Notes: a model not told the origin generated them from the letters alone. A DNA stretch of 64,000 bases from Methylobacterium sp. R2-1 (GCF_014191355.1 NZ_JACHWM010000016.1:1-64000); one strand, 5' to 3'; numbered from the stretch's first letter, positions 8,283-17,149 are shown. Made by a program: numbers and translations.

Positions 8283-9500
8283 ATGCAGGTCGAGACCGAT
8301 CCCCGAGACGTCGGCCTCTGCCCTGACCGCCTCGAGCGGATCGATGCCTGGATGCGGGGCTACGTCGACAGCGGGCGCCTCGCCGGCCTCTCGGTGAGCG
8401 TGGTGCGCGGTGGCAAGACCGCCTTCTTCCGCGCCCACGGCCATGCCGACCTCGCACGGGAGAGGCCGTTTGCCGCCGACACCATCACCCGCATCTACTC
8501 GATGACGAAGCCGCTGACCTCGCTCGCAGTGCTGATGCTCTACGAGGAGGGGCGGTTCCAGCTCGACGATCCGGTCGCGCGCTTCCTGCCCGAGTTCGCG
8601 GAGATGCGGGTGATGACCGGCGGCAACCGAGCCAAGCTCGAGACCGAGCCGGCGCTTCGCCCGATCACCATCCGCGACCTCCTCACCCATACCAGCGGCC
8701 TGACCTACGGCTTCATGGAGGCGACCCTCGTCGACGCGCTCTACCGCCAGAACGAGATCGACTTCCAGACCTCGACCCTGCCGCTCGGCGAACTGGTCGC
8801 GCGGCTCGCGCAGCAGCCGCTGCTGGCCCAGCCGGGGGCGGAGTGGAATTACTCGGTCGCCACCGACGTGCTCGGTCACTTCGTGGCGGTGGTGTCGGGC
8901 CAGGACTTCGCGGATTTCATGCGCACGCGCATCCTGCGGCCGCTCGGCATGGACGATACCGACTTCTTCGTGTCGGAGGAGAAGCAGGCCCGATTTGCGG
9001 CGAACTACGCCTTCGACCGCGCCGGAAGACTCCGGCTCTACGACGACAGCGTCGGCAGCCGGTTCCTGACACCGCCGCCGCTGGCCTCGGGCGGGGGCGG
9101 GCTCGTCTCCACGGCGACCGATTACCTGCGTTTCTGTCGCCTGATCCTCAATCTCGGCGAACTCGACGGCGTGCGGCTTCTCGGGCGCAAGACCGTCGAA
9201 TTGATGCTCATGAACCACCTGCCCGGCGATCTCGCCGCGATGGGCCAGCCGCGCTTCGCCGAATCGTCTTACGCCGGCATCGGCTTCGGGCTCGGCCTCT
9301 CGGTCATGCTCGATCCCGCGCGCGCCCAGATCCTCGGGACGCCGGGCGAGGTCTCCTGGGGCGGAGTGGCGAGCACCTCGTTCTGGATCGATCCGGACGA
9401 GGACATGGCGGTGCTGCTGCTCGCCCAACTCGTCCCGTCGTCCGCCCTGCCCCTGCGCCGCGAATTGCGGGTGCTGACCTACGCCGCCATCGAGAGCTGA
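8283..9500 (+). CDS. Serine beta-lactamase-family hydrolase
   Basis: A 405-aa protein of the class C beta-lactamase / penicillin-binding-protein-like esterase family. The catalytic S-x-x-K tetrad is YSMTK (Ser73, Lys76), the second motif is NYSVAT with Tyr at about 190, and the third-motif region is SWGGVASTSFW near the C-terminus, typical of family VIII esterases and related hydrolases. The ATG at 8283 has GAGGAG about 7 nt upstream, so the longer N-terminus is not needed. No signal peptide is evident, which favours a cytoplasmic esterase or peptidase over an antibiotic-resistance enzyme. Substrate unknown. Confidence 0.88.
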   Translation: MQVETDPRDVGLCPDRLERIDAWMRGYVDSGRLAGLSVSVVRGGKTAFFRAHGHADLARERPFAADTITRIYSMTKPLTSLAVLMLYEEGRFQLDDPVARFLPEFAEMRVMTGGNRAKLETEPALRPITIRDLLTHTSGLTYGFMEATLVDALYRQNEIDFQTSTLPLGELVARLAQQPLLAQPGAEWNYSVATDVLGHFVAVVSGQDFADFMRTRILRPLGMDDTDFFVSEEKQARFAANYAFDRAGRLRLYDDSVGSRFLTPPPLASGGGGLVSTATDYLRFCRLILNLGELDGVRLLGRKTVELMLMNHLPGDLAAMGQPRFAESSYAGIGFGLGLSVMLDPARAQILGTPGEVSWGGVASTSFWIDPDEDMAVLLLAQLVPSSALPLRRELRVLTYAAIES

Positions 9501-9545
9501 GGCGATTCGCTGTCCCCGCCGCGTCTCGGGAGCGGAAGCGCGGCC

Positions 9546-10009
9546 ATGAGCAGAGGTCCGATGAGCCTTTTCTCGGCCTCGGGGCGGATCGCGCCTCCGC
9601 TCCGACGGCGTGCCGCCGTGATCTCGGACGTCGTCAGGGACAACATGCCTGCCGCCCTGCTGCTGTTGGTGGGCGGGCCGGAGGCGCTTCAGACCGCCGC
9701 TATCGCGAGCGCCCTGCCCTTCTCTTGGTGCTGATCTTCATCGGCTGCGGCCTGTTGCGGACGCCGAGCTTCGCCTGAGCGGACAATCCAGCGAAATCAC
9801 CGGACGAGCGCGATTACCGCGCCCTCGCCCCGGCCTCCGAGGGCGAGCGCCCGCACGACGTGACCGGCTACAGCCACGAGCGGATGATCGACGACCTACT
9901 GAAGCGATACGCGCAGTTCCGGGCGGTCCGAGGCTGGCTCTGCCGGTACCCTTGCAACGGTCTCAGCGATGCCGCCTTCGACGAGAACCGGACCATCACG
10001 CAGGAGTAG
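9546..10009 (+). pseudogene. Decayed C-terminal remnant of a BCCT (choline/betaine) transporter
   Basis: Reading from 9546 gives NMPAALLLLVGGPEALQTAA followed by IASALPFS, which resembles the last transmembrane segments of BCCT-family transporters (usual pattern LLLAGGLxALQTxxIxxALPF). A frameshift then occurs near 9717-9725: the next frame continues LVLIFIGCGLLR, restoring the expected final helix, hits a TGA at 9776-9778, and stays open for another 76 codons to a TAG at 10007-10009. The rest of the transporter (about 400 residues) is missing upstream. The remnant sits directly upstream of the formate dehydrogenase promoter region. Family assignment rests on the helix motif alone. Confidence 0.6.
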
Positions 10010-10050
10010 TATCGCGTTGGTGTGCAAGAAAATTTGGGTCGGCATCAAAA

Positions 10051-10118
10051 TTTTTGTCGAGAGCCGTTTGATCGATTGATGCAGCGCAAACAGCACGTTT
10101 TGATCGATGATTTTTGTC
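10051..10118 (+). promoter_or_regulatory. Paired direct repeats upstream of fdsG (candidate operators)
   Basis: The region between the BCCT remnant and fdsG is much more AT-rich than its surroundings. TTTGATCGAT occurs exactly at 10067-10076 and 10099-10108 (32 bp apart, about three helical turns). TTTTTGTC occurs at 10051-10058 and 10111-10118 (60 bp apart). Such phased repeats are what a LysR-type regulator could bind, and a LysR gene closes this operon. No confident -35/-10 pair was found. Confidence 0.45.
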
Positions 10119-10201
10119 AAGCCACGAGACAGCTTGATTGAACTTTAGTGCCGACCCTGTTTGGATTCGGCCTTAGAACAAACCAAGTTGGGCAGGAAAA
10201 C

Positions 10202-10675
10202 ATGGCTGGTTCCGAGCCTTGGAACGCCTCACTCGCGGCTGGGGTAATCGCCGAGCTGCAATCTCTTGAGGGCGCGACTCTCCCTATATTGCATGCTCTG
10301 CAGGAGACCTTCGGTTACGTTGACGCGGAAGCGGTGCCGATGATCGCCGACGCGCTGAACTTGTCGCGTGCCGAAGTTCACGGCTGCCTGACCTTCTACC
10401 ACGACTTCCGTCGCGAGCCGCCGGCCGGGCGCCACCACGTGAAGCTGTGTCGGGCTGAGGCCTGCCAGGCGATGGGTTCCGATCGGCTCCACGGCGAAAT
10501 CCTCTCCCGCATGGGTTGCGACTGGCACGGCACCAGCGCCGATGGCGTCACCGTCGAGCCCGTCTACTGCCTCGGTCTCTGCGCCAATGCCCCCGCCGCG
10601 CTCGTCGACGATGAGCCGTTGGCCCGCTTGAGCGCCGAAGCCCTCGACGCCGCCCTCAAGGAGGCCCGCGCGTGA
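10202..10675 (+). CDS. fdsG: NAD-dependent formate dehydrogenase, gamma subunit (FdsG/NuoE-like)
   Basis: A 157-aa thioredoxin-fold [2Fe-2S] subunit homologous to NuoE. It carries the four cluster cysteines as C-x4-C (KLCRAEACQ) and C-x3-C (YCLGLCAN). It passes electrons within the diaphorase part of the soluble, molybdenum- or tungsten-dependent formate dehydrogenase complex FdsABG. The ATG at 10202 has GGCAGGA 5-10 nt upstream. It is the first gene of the fdsG-fdsB-fdsA-fdsD set; its stop overlaps the fdsB start by 4 bp (GTGA). The order matches fdh2CBAD of Methylorubrum, so this may be called fdh2C there. Confidence 0.93.
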   Translation: MAGSEPWNASLAAGVIAELQSLEGATLPILHALQETFGYVDAEAVPMIADALNLSRAEVHGCLTFYHDFRREPPAGRHHVKLCRAEACQAMGSDRLHGEILSRMGCDWHGTSADGVTVEPVYCLGLCANAPAALVDDEPLARLSAEALDAALKEARA

Positions 10676-12231
10676 GCATCACCGTCACCGTCCCACAGGA
10701 CGCCGTCGCGCTCGGCCTGGGGGCCAACCGCGTCGCCCGTGCGATCTTCGCCGGCGCCGAGCGGCGCGGCCTCGACGTCCGCATCGTCCGCACCGGCACC
10801 CGCGGCCTGCTCTGGCTCGAGCCGATGGTCGAAGTGGCGACCCCTGAGGGCCGCATCGCCTACGGCCCCGTCACCCCGGCCGATGTCGAGAGCCTGTTCG
10901 ACGCGAATTTCGTCGAGGGCGGCGAGCACAAGCTCCGCCTCGGAAAACCGGAAGAAATTCCGTTCCTCGCCAAGCAGCACCGGCTCACCTTCCACCGCTG
11001 CGGCGTGGTCGATCCGGTCTCGGTCGAGGATTACCGGGCCCATGGCGGCTATCGCGGCCTCGAAGCCGCGTTGAAGCTCGACGCCGAGGGCATTGTCGCC
11101 CAGGTGCGCGAGTCGGGCCTGCGCGGGCGCGGCGGCGCCGGCTTCCCGGCGGGCATCAAGTGGAACACGGTGATGCTGGCCCAATCGGACCAGAAATACG
11201 TGGTCTGCAACGCCGACGAGGGCGATTCCGGCACCTTCGCCGACCGGATCATGATGGAGGGCGACCCCTTCAACCTGATCGAGGGCATGACCATCGCCGC
11301 CGTCGCGACCGGCGCGACGCGGGGCTACATCTACTGCCGCTCCGAGTACCCGCAGAGCTTCAAGACTCTGCGCGACGCGATCGCCAACGGCGTCAAGGCC
11401 GGCGTCCTCGGCGACAACATTCTGGGTTCCGGCAAAGCCTTCCACCTGGAAGTCCGGCTCGGGGCCGGCGCCTATATCTGCGGCGAGGAGACCTCGCTGC
11501 TGGAGAGCCTCGAGGGCAAGCGCGGCATCGTCCGGGCCAAGCCCCCGATCCCGGCGCTGAAGGGGTTTCTCGGCAAGCCGACGCTGGTCAACAACGTGAT
11601 GACCTTCACCGCCGTGCCCTACATCCTGGAGCACGGTGCCAAGGCCTATGCCGAGTACGGCATGGGCCGCTCGCTCGGCACCCTGCCGATCCAGCTCGCC
11701 GGCAACGTCCGCCACGGCGGCCTGATCGAGTACGCCTTCGGCATCACCATCCGTCAGGTGATCGAGGAGTTCGGCGGCGGCACGGCCTCGGGCCGGCCGG
11801 TGCGCGCGGTGCAGGTCGGCGGTCCGCTCGGCGCCTACTTCCCCGACGACTTGCTCGACACGCCCCTCGATTACGAGGCGATGGCGGCCAAGAAGGGCCT
11901 CGTCGGCCATGGCGGCATCGTCGTGTTCGACGATACCGTGGATATGGCGCGTCAGGCGCGCTTCGCCTTCGAGTTCTGCGCCACCGAATCCTGCGGCAAG
12001 TGCACCCCCTGCCGCGTCGGCGCGACCCGCGGTGTCGAGACCATGGACAAGGTCATCTCCGGCATCCGCCCGGAGGCCAATCTCAAGCTCGTCGAGGATC
12101 TCTGCGAGATCATGACCGACGGCTCGCTCTGCGCCATGGGCGGCCTGACGCCGATGCCCGTGATGAGCGCGATCACCAACTTTCCGGAAGATTTTCGGCG
12201 CGCGGGCGATCTGCCTGTCGCGGCCGAGTGA
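10672..12231 (+). CDS. fdsB: NAD-dependent formate dehydrogenase, beta subunit (FdsB/NuoF-like)
   Basis: A 519-aa NuoF-type flavoprotein that binds FMN and NAD+ and delivers electrons from the iron-sulfur chain to NAD+. Visible elements: the glycine-rich FMN/NADH segment GRGGAGFP at 152-159, CGEETSLLESLEGKRG at 270-285 and the [4Fe-4S] N3 motif ESCGKCTPCR at 439-448. The start is a GTG overlapping the fdsG stop by 4 bp, implying translational coupling. The first 120 residues precede the NuoF core, as in other FdsB proteins. It corresponds to fdh2B in Methylorubrum naming. Confidence 0.94.
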   Translation: MSITVTVPQDAVALGLGANRVARAIFAGAERRGLDVRIVRTGTRGLLWLEPMVEVATPEGRIAYGPVTPADVESLFDANFVEGGEHKLRLGKPEEIPFLAKQHRLTFHRCGVVDPVSVEDYRAHGGYRGLEAALKLDAEGIVAQVRESGLRGRGGAGFPAGIKWNTVMLAQSDQKYVVCNADEGDSGTFADRIMMEGDPFNLIEGMTIAAVATGATRGYIYCRSEYPQSFKTLRDAIANGVKAGVLGDNILGSGKAFHLEVRLGAGAYICGEETSLLESLEGKRGIVRAKPPIPALKGFLGKPTLVNNVMTFTAVPYILEHGAKAYAEYGMGRSLGTLPIQLAGNVRHGGLIEYAFGITIRQVIEEFGGGTASGRPVRAVQVGGPLGAYFPDDLLDTPLDYEAMAAKKGLVGHGGIVVFDDTVDMARQARFAFEFCATESCGKCTPCRVGATRGVETMDKVISGIRPEANLKLVEDLCEIMTDGSLCAMGGLTPMPVMSAITNFPEDFRRAGDLPVAAE

Positions 12232-12243
12232 GGAGGCCGTCAC

Positions 12244-15096
12244 ATGACCCTCATCAAGGAAATCGACTACGGCACGCCGATCCGGCTCAACGAGCAGACG
12301 GTAACGCTGACCATCGACGGCGAGAGCGTGACGGTGCCCGCCGGCACTTCGCTCATGGCCGCCGCGATGCATATGGGGACCAAGATCCCCAAGCTCTGCG
12401 CGACCGATTCGCTAGAGCCGTTCGGCTCCTGCCGCATGTGTCTGGTGGAGATCGAGGGGCGGCGCGGCACGCCCGCCTCCTGCACCACCCCGGCCGAGAA
12501 CGGCATGGTCGTGCGCACGCAGACCGACAAGCTGCACCGCCTGCGCAAGGGCGTGATGGAGCTCTACATCTCCGACCACCCGCTCGACTGCCTGACCTGC
12601 GCCGCCAACGGCGATTGCGAGCTGCAGGATACTGCAGGTCAGGTCGGCCTGCGCGAGGTTCGCTACGGCTATGATGGCGACAACCACGTCAAGCCGGCCT
12701 CCGACCGCTACCTGCCGAAGGACGAGTCGAACCCCTACTTCACCTACGACCCGTCGAAGTGCATCGTCTGCAACCGCTGCGTCCGCGCCTGCGAGGAGGT
12801 GCAGGGCACCTTCGCGCTGACCATCGAGGGCCGCGGCTTCGACAGCCGCGTGGCAGCGGGCCCGACCGACTTCATGCAGTCCGAATGCGTGTCTTGCGGT
12901 GCCTGCGTTCAGGCCTGCCCGACCGCGACGCTGCAGGAGAAGACGATCCACGAATTCGGCCAGCCGGACCATTCCGAGGTCACGACCTGCGCCTATTGCG
13001 GTGTCGGTTGCGCCTTCAAGGCCGAGATGCAGGGCGACAAGGTCGTGCGCATGGTGCCCTACAAGGGCGGCAAGGCCAACGAGGGCCATTCCTGCGTCAA
13101 GGGTCGCTTCGCCTACGGCTACGCCACCCACAAGGACCGCATCACCAAGCCGATGATCCGCGAGAAGATCACGGATCCGTGGCGGGAAGTGTCCTGGGAG
13201 GAGGCGGTCAACCACGCCGCGTCCGAGTTCAAGCGCATCCAGGCGGAATACGGTCGCGACGCGGTCGGCGGCATCACCTCGTCGCGCTGCACCAACGAGG
13301 AGGCCTACCTCGTCCAGAAGCTGGTGCGCGCCGCTTTCGGCAACAACAACGTCGATACCTGCGCCCGCGTCTGCCACTCGCCGACCGGCTACGGCCTGAT
13401 GTCCACGCTCGGCACCTCGGCCGGCACGCAGGACTTCAAGTCGGTCGAGGAATCCGACGTGATCCTCGTCATCGGCGCCAACCCGACCGACGGCCACCCG
13501 GTCTTCGGGTCGCGAATGAAGAAGCGGCTTCGCGAGGGCGCAAGGCTCATCGTCGCGGATCCAAGAAAAATCGACCTCGTGAAGTCGCCCCACATCCGGG
13601 CCGACCATCACCTGCCGCTCAAGCCCGGCTCCAACGTCGCCTTCATCAACGCCTTCGCCCACGTCATCGTCACGGAAGGCCTGATCGCGGAGGACTACGT
13701 CCGCGAGCGCTGCGACCTCGCCGAGTTTGAGTCCTGGGCCCGGTTCATCGCCGAGGAGCGCAACTCGCCGGAAGCCGCGCAGGCCATCACCGGAGTCGAT
13801 CCGCAGGAAATCCGTGCGGCGGCCCGGCTCTACGCTACAGGGGGCAAGGCTGCGATCTACTACGGGCTTGGCGTGACCGAGCACAGCCAAGGCTCGACCA
13901 TGGTGATGGGCATGGCCAACATCGCCATGGCCACGGGCAATATCGGCATGGTGGGCGCCGGCGTGAACCCGCTGCGCGGCCAGAACAACGTGCAGGGCTC
14001 CTGCGACATGGGCTCGTTCCCGCACGAGCTGCCGGGCTACCGCCACGTCTCGGACGACGCCACCCGCGAGAGCTTCGAGGCGATCTGGGGGGCCAAGCTC
14101 GACAACGCGCCCGGCCTACGCATCACCAACATGCTGGATGAGGCCGTCGGCGGCACCTTCAAGGGCCTCTACATCCAGGGCGAGGACATCGCCCAGTCCG
14201 ACCCTGACACTCATCACGTGACCTCCGGCCTCAAGGCCATGGAGTGCATCGTGATCCAGGACATCTTCCTGAACGAGACCGCCAAATACGCTCACGTCTT
14301 CCTGCCGGGCGCCTCGTTCCTGGAGAAGGACGGCACCTTCACCAACGCCGAGCGGCGCATCAGCCGCGTGCGCAAGGTGATGGCCCCGCTCGGCGGCTAC
14401 GGCGACTGGGAGGGCACGATCCTGCTCGCCAAGGCGCTCGGCTACGAGATGAACTACAGCCACCCGTCCGAGATCATGGACGAGATCGCCCGGCTGACGC
14501 CGAGCTTCGCGAACGTCTCCTACCAGAAGCTGGAGGAACTCGGCTCGATCCAGTGGCCATGCAACGAGAAGGCGCCGCTCGGCACGCCGATGATGCACGT
14601 GGACCGGTTCGTGCGCGGCAAGGGCCGCTTCATGATCACGGAATACGTGCCCACCGACGAGCGGACCACGGGCAAGTTCCCGCTGATCCTGACCACGGGC
14701 CGCATCCTCTCGCAGTACAATGTCGGAGCGCAGACGCGGCGGACCGAGAACTCCCGCTGGCACGAGGAGGACGTGCTGGAGATCCACCCCTTCGATGCGG
14801 AGATGCGCGGCATCGTCGATGGCGACCTCGTCTCGCTGGAGAGCCGCTCGGGCGACATCGCGCTGAAGGCCAAGGTGACCGAGCGGATGCAGCCGGGGAT
14901 CGTCTACACGACCTTCCACCACGCCAAGACCGGCGCCAACGTCATCACCACCGACTATTCGGACTGGGCCACCAACTGCCCCGAATACAAGGTGACGGCG
15001 GTGCAGGTGCGGCGCACCAACCGTCCCTCCGACTGGCAGGCGAAGTTCTTCGAGGAGGATTTTTCGCTGACTCGCATCGCGGAAGCCGCGGAATAG
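12244..15096 (+). CDS. fdsA: NAD-dependent formate dehydrogenase, catalytic alpha subunit
   Basis: A 950-aa bis-MGD molybdo/tungsto-enzyme that oxidises formate to CO2 in the cytoplasm. The N-terminus carries a [2Fe-2S] ligand set (C52, C63, C66, C80), a His-Cys3 site (H112, C116, C119, C125) and two [4Fe-4S] ferredoxin motifs (C173/176/179/183 and C215/218/221/225). The catalytic domain has its own [4Fe-4S] site (C249, C252, C256, C284). The metal ligand is Cys377 followed by His378 in ARVCHSPTG; it is cysteine, not selenocysteine. It starts 12 bp after fdsB. The Fds family uses Mo and some paralogues W; the sequence alone does not settle which. Confidence 0.96.
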   Translation: MTLIKEIDYGTPIRLNEQTVTLTIDGESVTVPAGTSLMAAAMHMGTKIPKLCATDSLEPFGSCRMCLVEIEGRRGTPASCTTPAENGMVVRTQTDKLHRLRKGVMELYISDHPLDCLTCAANGDCELQDTAGQVGLREVRYGYDGDNHVKPASDRYLPKDESNPYFTYDPSKCIVCNRCVRACEEVQGTFALTIEGRGFDSRVAAGPTDFMQSECVSCGACVQACPTATLQEKTIHEFGQPDHSEVTTCAYCGVGCAFKAEMQGDKVVRMVPYKGGKANEGHSCVKGRFAYGYATHKDRITKPMIREKITDPWREVSWEEAVNHAASEFKRIQAEYGRDAVGGITSSRCTNEEAYLVQKLVRAAFGNNNVDTCARVCHSPTGYGLMSTLGTSAGTQDFKSVEESDVILVIGANPTDGHPVFGSRMKKRLREGARLIVADPRKIDLVKSPHIRADHHLPLKPGSNVAFINAFAHVIVTEGLIAEDYVRERCDLAEFESWARFIAEERNSPEAAQAITGVDPQEIRAAARLYATGGKAAIYYGLGVTEHSQGSTMVMGMANIAMATGNIGMVGAGVNPLRGQNNVQGSCDMGSFPHELPGYRHVSDDATRESFEAIWGAKLDNAPGLRITNMLDEAVGGTFKGLYIQGEDIAQSDPDTHHVTSGLKAMECIVIQDIFLNETAKYAHVFLPGASFLEKDGTFTNAERRISRVRKVMAPLGGYGDWEGTILLAKALGYEMNYSHPSEIMDEIARLTPSFANVSYQKLEELGSIQWPCNEKAPLGTPMMHVDRFVRGKGRFMITEYVPTDERTTGKFPLILTTGRILSQYNVGAQTRRTENSRWHEEDVLEIHPFDAEMRGIVDGDLVSLESRSGDIALKAKVTERMQPGIVYTTFHHAKTGANVITTDYSDWATNCPEYKVTAVQVRRTNRPSDWQAKFFEEDFSLTRIAEAAE

Positions 15097-15167
15097 TCGT
15101 TTCGGAGTTCGGGAGCGGGCCTTCGGTCCGCCCTCGCCCAATCCGTTCGTTCGGATCGGCCGCTTCC

Positions 15168-15262
15168 CCGTCATTGCGAGGCGGAGCCGAAGCAATCCAG
15201 GGCGCCGCCACATCCGGACAGGTCGCCCGGCTGGATTGCTTCGCGTCCGCTCGCAATGACGG
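15168..15262. repeat. Long palindromic repeat inside the fds operon
   Basis: The left arm 15168-15200 (begins CCGTCATTGCGAG, ends AAGCAATCCAG) pairs with the right arm 15231-15262 (begins CTGGATTGCTTCGC, ends CGCAATGACGG) around a 30-nt centre, with only small mismatches in the middle of the arms. A second copy with the same core and a shared CCGGACAGGTCGC loop word lies at 55227-55320. The 'cattgcgag...gaagcaatcc' type is widespread in Rhizobiales as an intergenic repeat (family knowledge). It separates fdsA from fdsD. Confidence 0.85.
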
Positions 15263-15323
15263 AACGCCGAACCGGTCCGTCCGGCACGGTACCAAATTCA
15301 GAACACACGGGCCCGAGCAGGCG

Positions 15324-15614
15324 ATGAGCGCGACCAATCCCAACGACAAGCTGGTGCGGATGGCCAACCAGATCGCCCTGTTCTTCCGGTCCTATCCGGA
15401 GGCCGAGGCAGTGTCGGGCATCCACAAGCATATCGTGGCGTTCTGGACGCCGAAGATGCGACGCGATCTCGAAGGCTACGCCGACGAGGCCGGCGAGCGA
15501 CTCGACGCGCTGGTGCATAAAGCGCTGCACGAGGAGCCGGCGGTCGAGAGCCCGGTGCGCCCGGCCACCCGCAATCCCCAGCTCGCGGGCGATGGCGCCA
15601 GCGATGCGGGGTAG
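15324..15614 (+). CDS. fdsD: Formate dehydrogenase delta subunit / assembly factor
   Basis: A 96-aa protein with the FdsD signature: DKLVRMANQIALFFRSYP near the N-terminus, then HKHIVAFWTPKMRRDL and a helical segment. FdsD is found with soluble NAD-dependent formate dehydrogenases and is needed for, or associated with, the active complex. The last 25 residues are low-complexity and probably disordered. It lies 227 bp after fdsA, separated by a palindromic repeat, and fdsC, which often precedes fdsD in other bacteria, is absent here. It corresponds to fdh2D in Methylorubrum. Confidence 0.88.
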   Translation: MSATNPNDKLVRMANQIALFFRSYPEAEAVSGIHKHIVAFWTPKMRRDLEGYADEAGERLDALVHKALHEEPAVESPVRPATRNPQLAGDGASDAG

Positions 15615-15705
15615 GGGCCGGCGGCCTGCGGCTTGAGGAGCCTCCCGCATTCGGCCTACCAAGGCGGGAGTCCGCCCTCCCCGCGGGCGTCGGGGCGGCG
15701 CATAC

Positions 15706-16632
15706 GTGATCGACAAACTGGAGTTCCTGCTGGCGCTCGCCCGCGAGCAGCATTTCGGGCGCGCCGCCGAGACCTGCGGCGTGACCCAGCAGACGCTGTC
15801 CGCGGGGGTGAAGAGCCTGGAGGACCGCTTCGGCGTGCGTCTCGTCCAGCGCGGCTCGCGCTTCCAGGGGTTCACGCCCGAGGGCGACCGGGTGCTCGCC
15901 TGGGGCCGGCGCATCGTCGGCGACGCGCGCGCGATGCAGGACGACGTGGCGGCGCTCCGCAAGGGCCTCTCGGGCCACCTGCGCATCGCTGCCGTGCCGA
16001 CCGCGTTGCCGATGGTGGCCGCGCTCACCACGCCCTACCGGGCGCGCTACCCGAACGTGCGCTTCAGCGTGATCTCAACAACCTCGGAAGAGATTTTTTC
16101 GCTGATCGACAACCTCGAGGCCGATGCGGGGCTGACCTATCTCGACAACGAGCCGCTCGGGCGGGTCATCGCCGTGCCGCTCTACACGGAGCACTATCAG
16201 CTTCTCACGGCGGCCGGCGGCCCCTACGACGACCGGGCCAGCGTCACCTGGGCGGAGCTGGCGACGATTCCGCTCTGCCTGCTGACGCCGAACATGCAGA
16301 ACCGGCGCATCATCGACCAGCAACTCCGCGCGGCCGGCGGCGAGCCGGCGCCGACGCTCGAGTCGAACTCCATGGTCGTGCTGATGACCCATGTGCGCAC
16401 GCTGCAATGGGCGAGCGTGATGCCGGCGATCCTCGCCGATGCGCTGGGACCCACCGAGGGCTTGCGGGCGATTCCGATCGTCGAGCCCGACCTGCGCCAC
16501 GCCATCGGCCTCGTCGCCCCGCGCCGCGATCCGGCGACGCCGATGGTGACAGCCCTGGTCAACGTCGCCCGCACCGTGGCCCGCACCCTCGATGCCGACG
16601 ATCCGGCCCCGACGGTTCTGCAGGCTCCTTGA
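15706..16632 (+). CDS. LysR-family transcriptional regulator, probably of formate dehydrogenase
   Basis: A 308-aa LysR-type regulator. The N-terminal winged helix-turn-helix spans about residues 1-60 (LEFLLALAREQHFGRAAETC, then GVTQQTLSAGVKSLED), followed by a periplasmic-binding-protein-like effector domain from about residue 90. The start is a GTG at 15706. It lies 91 bp after fdsD on the same strand, so it is a natural candidate to control the fds operon, as FdsR does in Cupriavidus (inference from context). The direct repeats upstream of fdsG are the likely targets. The effector domain resembles OxyR-like LysR proteins in length, but it has few cysteines and no obvious redox pair. Confidence 0.88.
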   Translation: MIDKLEFLLALAREQHFGRAAETCGVTQQTLSAGVKSLEDRFGVRLVQRGSRFQGFTPEGDRVLAWGRRIVGDARAMQDDVAALRKGLSGHLRIAAVPTALPMVAALTTPYRARYPNVRFSVISTTSEEIFSLIDNLEADAGLTYLDNEPLGRVIAVPLYTEHYQLLTAAGGPYDDRASVTWAELATIPLCLLTPNMQNRRIIDQQLRAAGGEPAPTLESNSMVVLMTHVRTLQWASVMPAILADALGPTEGLRAIPIVEPDLRHAIGLVAPRRDPATPMVTALVNVARTVARTLDADDPAPTVLQAP

Positions 16633-16642
16633 GATCGGGATT

Positions 16643-16689
16643 CCAAAGGAATCATCCCTTTGGCGGGGCTGTCGGGGCAGCGCCCCGAC
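16643..16689. terminator. Two hairpins between convergent genes
   Basis: CCAAAGG (16643-16649) pairs with CCTTTGG (16657-16663). GTCGGGGC (16671-16678) pairs with GCCCCGAC (16682-16689) around a 3-nt loop. They fill the gap between the converging LysR gene and the small secreted protein gene, so a bidirectional terminator is likely. There is no strong T-run on either side. Confidence 0.6.
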
Positions 16690-16705
16690 GTCCCTCCCGA
16701 AGCGA

Positions 16706-17149
16706 TCAGGTGCTGGGTCGCTGAAGGACGGCGCATTGAGTCAGCGCGCCCTGATCCTTGCGCATGAAGGCGCAGGTGACCCGGGCACCGTCCACGTCGA
16801 CGGTGCTGTGGCGCTTGGCCTGCGCACCGTCGCGGGCCTGCCGGGCGGCCTCCCGCAGGCGATCCGGCGCGATCCCCGTCACGGCGTGGCCCGCCTGCAC
16901 GAACAGCGTGTCGTAGCCCGCCGGCACGGTCTCGCCCTTGTACTGCGCGCCGACGGAGGATTGGTCCCCGACGCAGGAGAGCGTCAGCGAGGTCTGCGGG
17001 CCGGCATCGAACCGGGCGAAGTCGGCGCTGCGCTCGGCGACCTCGGCCTTGGTAGCGGCCCGTACCCGCTCGATCAGGTCGGTGCAGGAGGCCTCCGCCC
17101 ATGCGGGGGAGGCGGCTAGAACGAGGAGAAGGGCGAGGGTGCTGCGCAT
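16706..17149 (-). CDS. Small periplasmic protein of unknown function
   Basis: A 147-aa protein with a textbook signal peptide (MRSTLALLLVLAASPAWA, cleavage before EASC). The mature part has four cysteines (EASCTDL, TLSCVGD, VTCAFM, TQCAVL), an even number that could form two disulfides. No family is recognised. The pattern 'ATKAEVAERSADFARFDAGP... GAQYKG... AGYDTLFVQAGHAVTG' suggests a compact alpha/beta secreted domain. It is convergent with the LysR gene and separated from obgE by 82 bp, both on the minus strand but transcribed in the order obgE-distal. Confidence 0.65.
   Translation of the reverse strand: MRSTLALLLVLAASPAWAEASCTDLIERVRAATKAEVAERSADFARFDAGPQTSLTLSCVGDQSSVGAQYKGETVPAGYDTLFVQAGHAVTGIAPDRLREAARQARDGAQAKRHSTVDVDGARVTCAFMRKDQGALTQCAVLQRPST

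Noticed and set aside
7626..9428. 600-codon minus-strand frame opposite the DUF427 and hydrolase genes
   Set aside because: Both genes beneath it have clear family motifs on the plus strand; the frame is a GC artefact rich in His/Arg/Glu.
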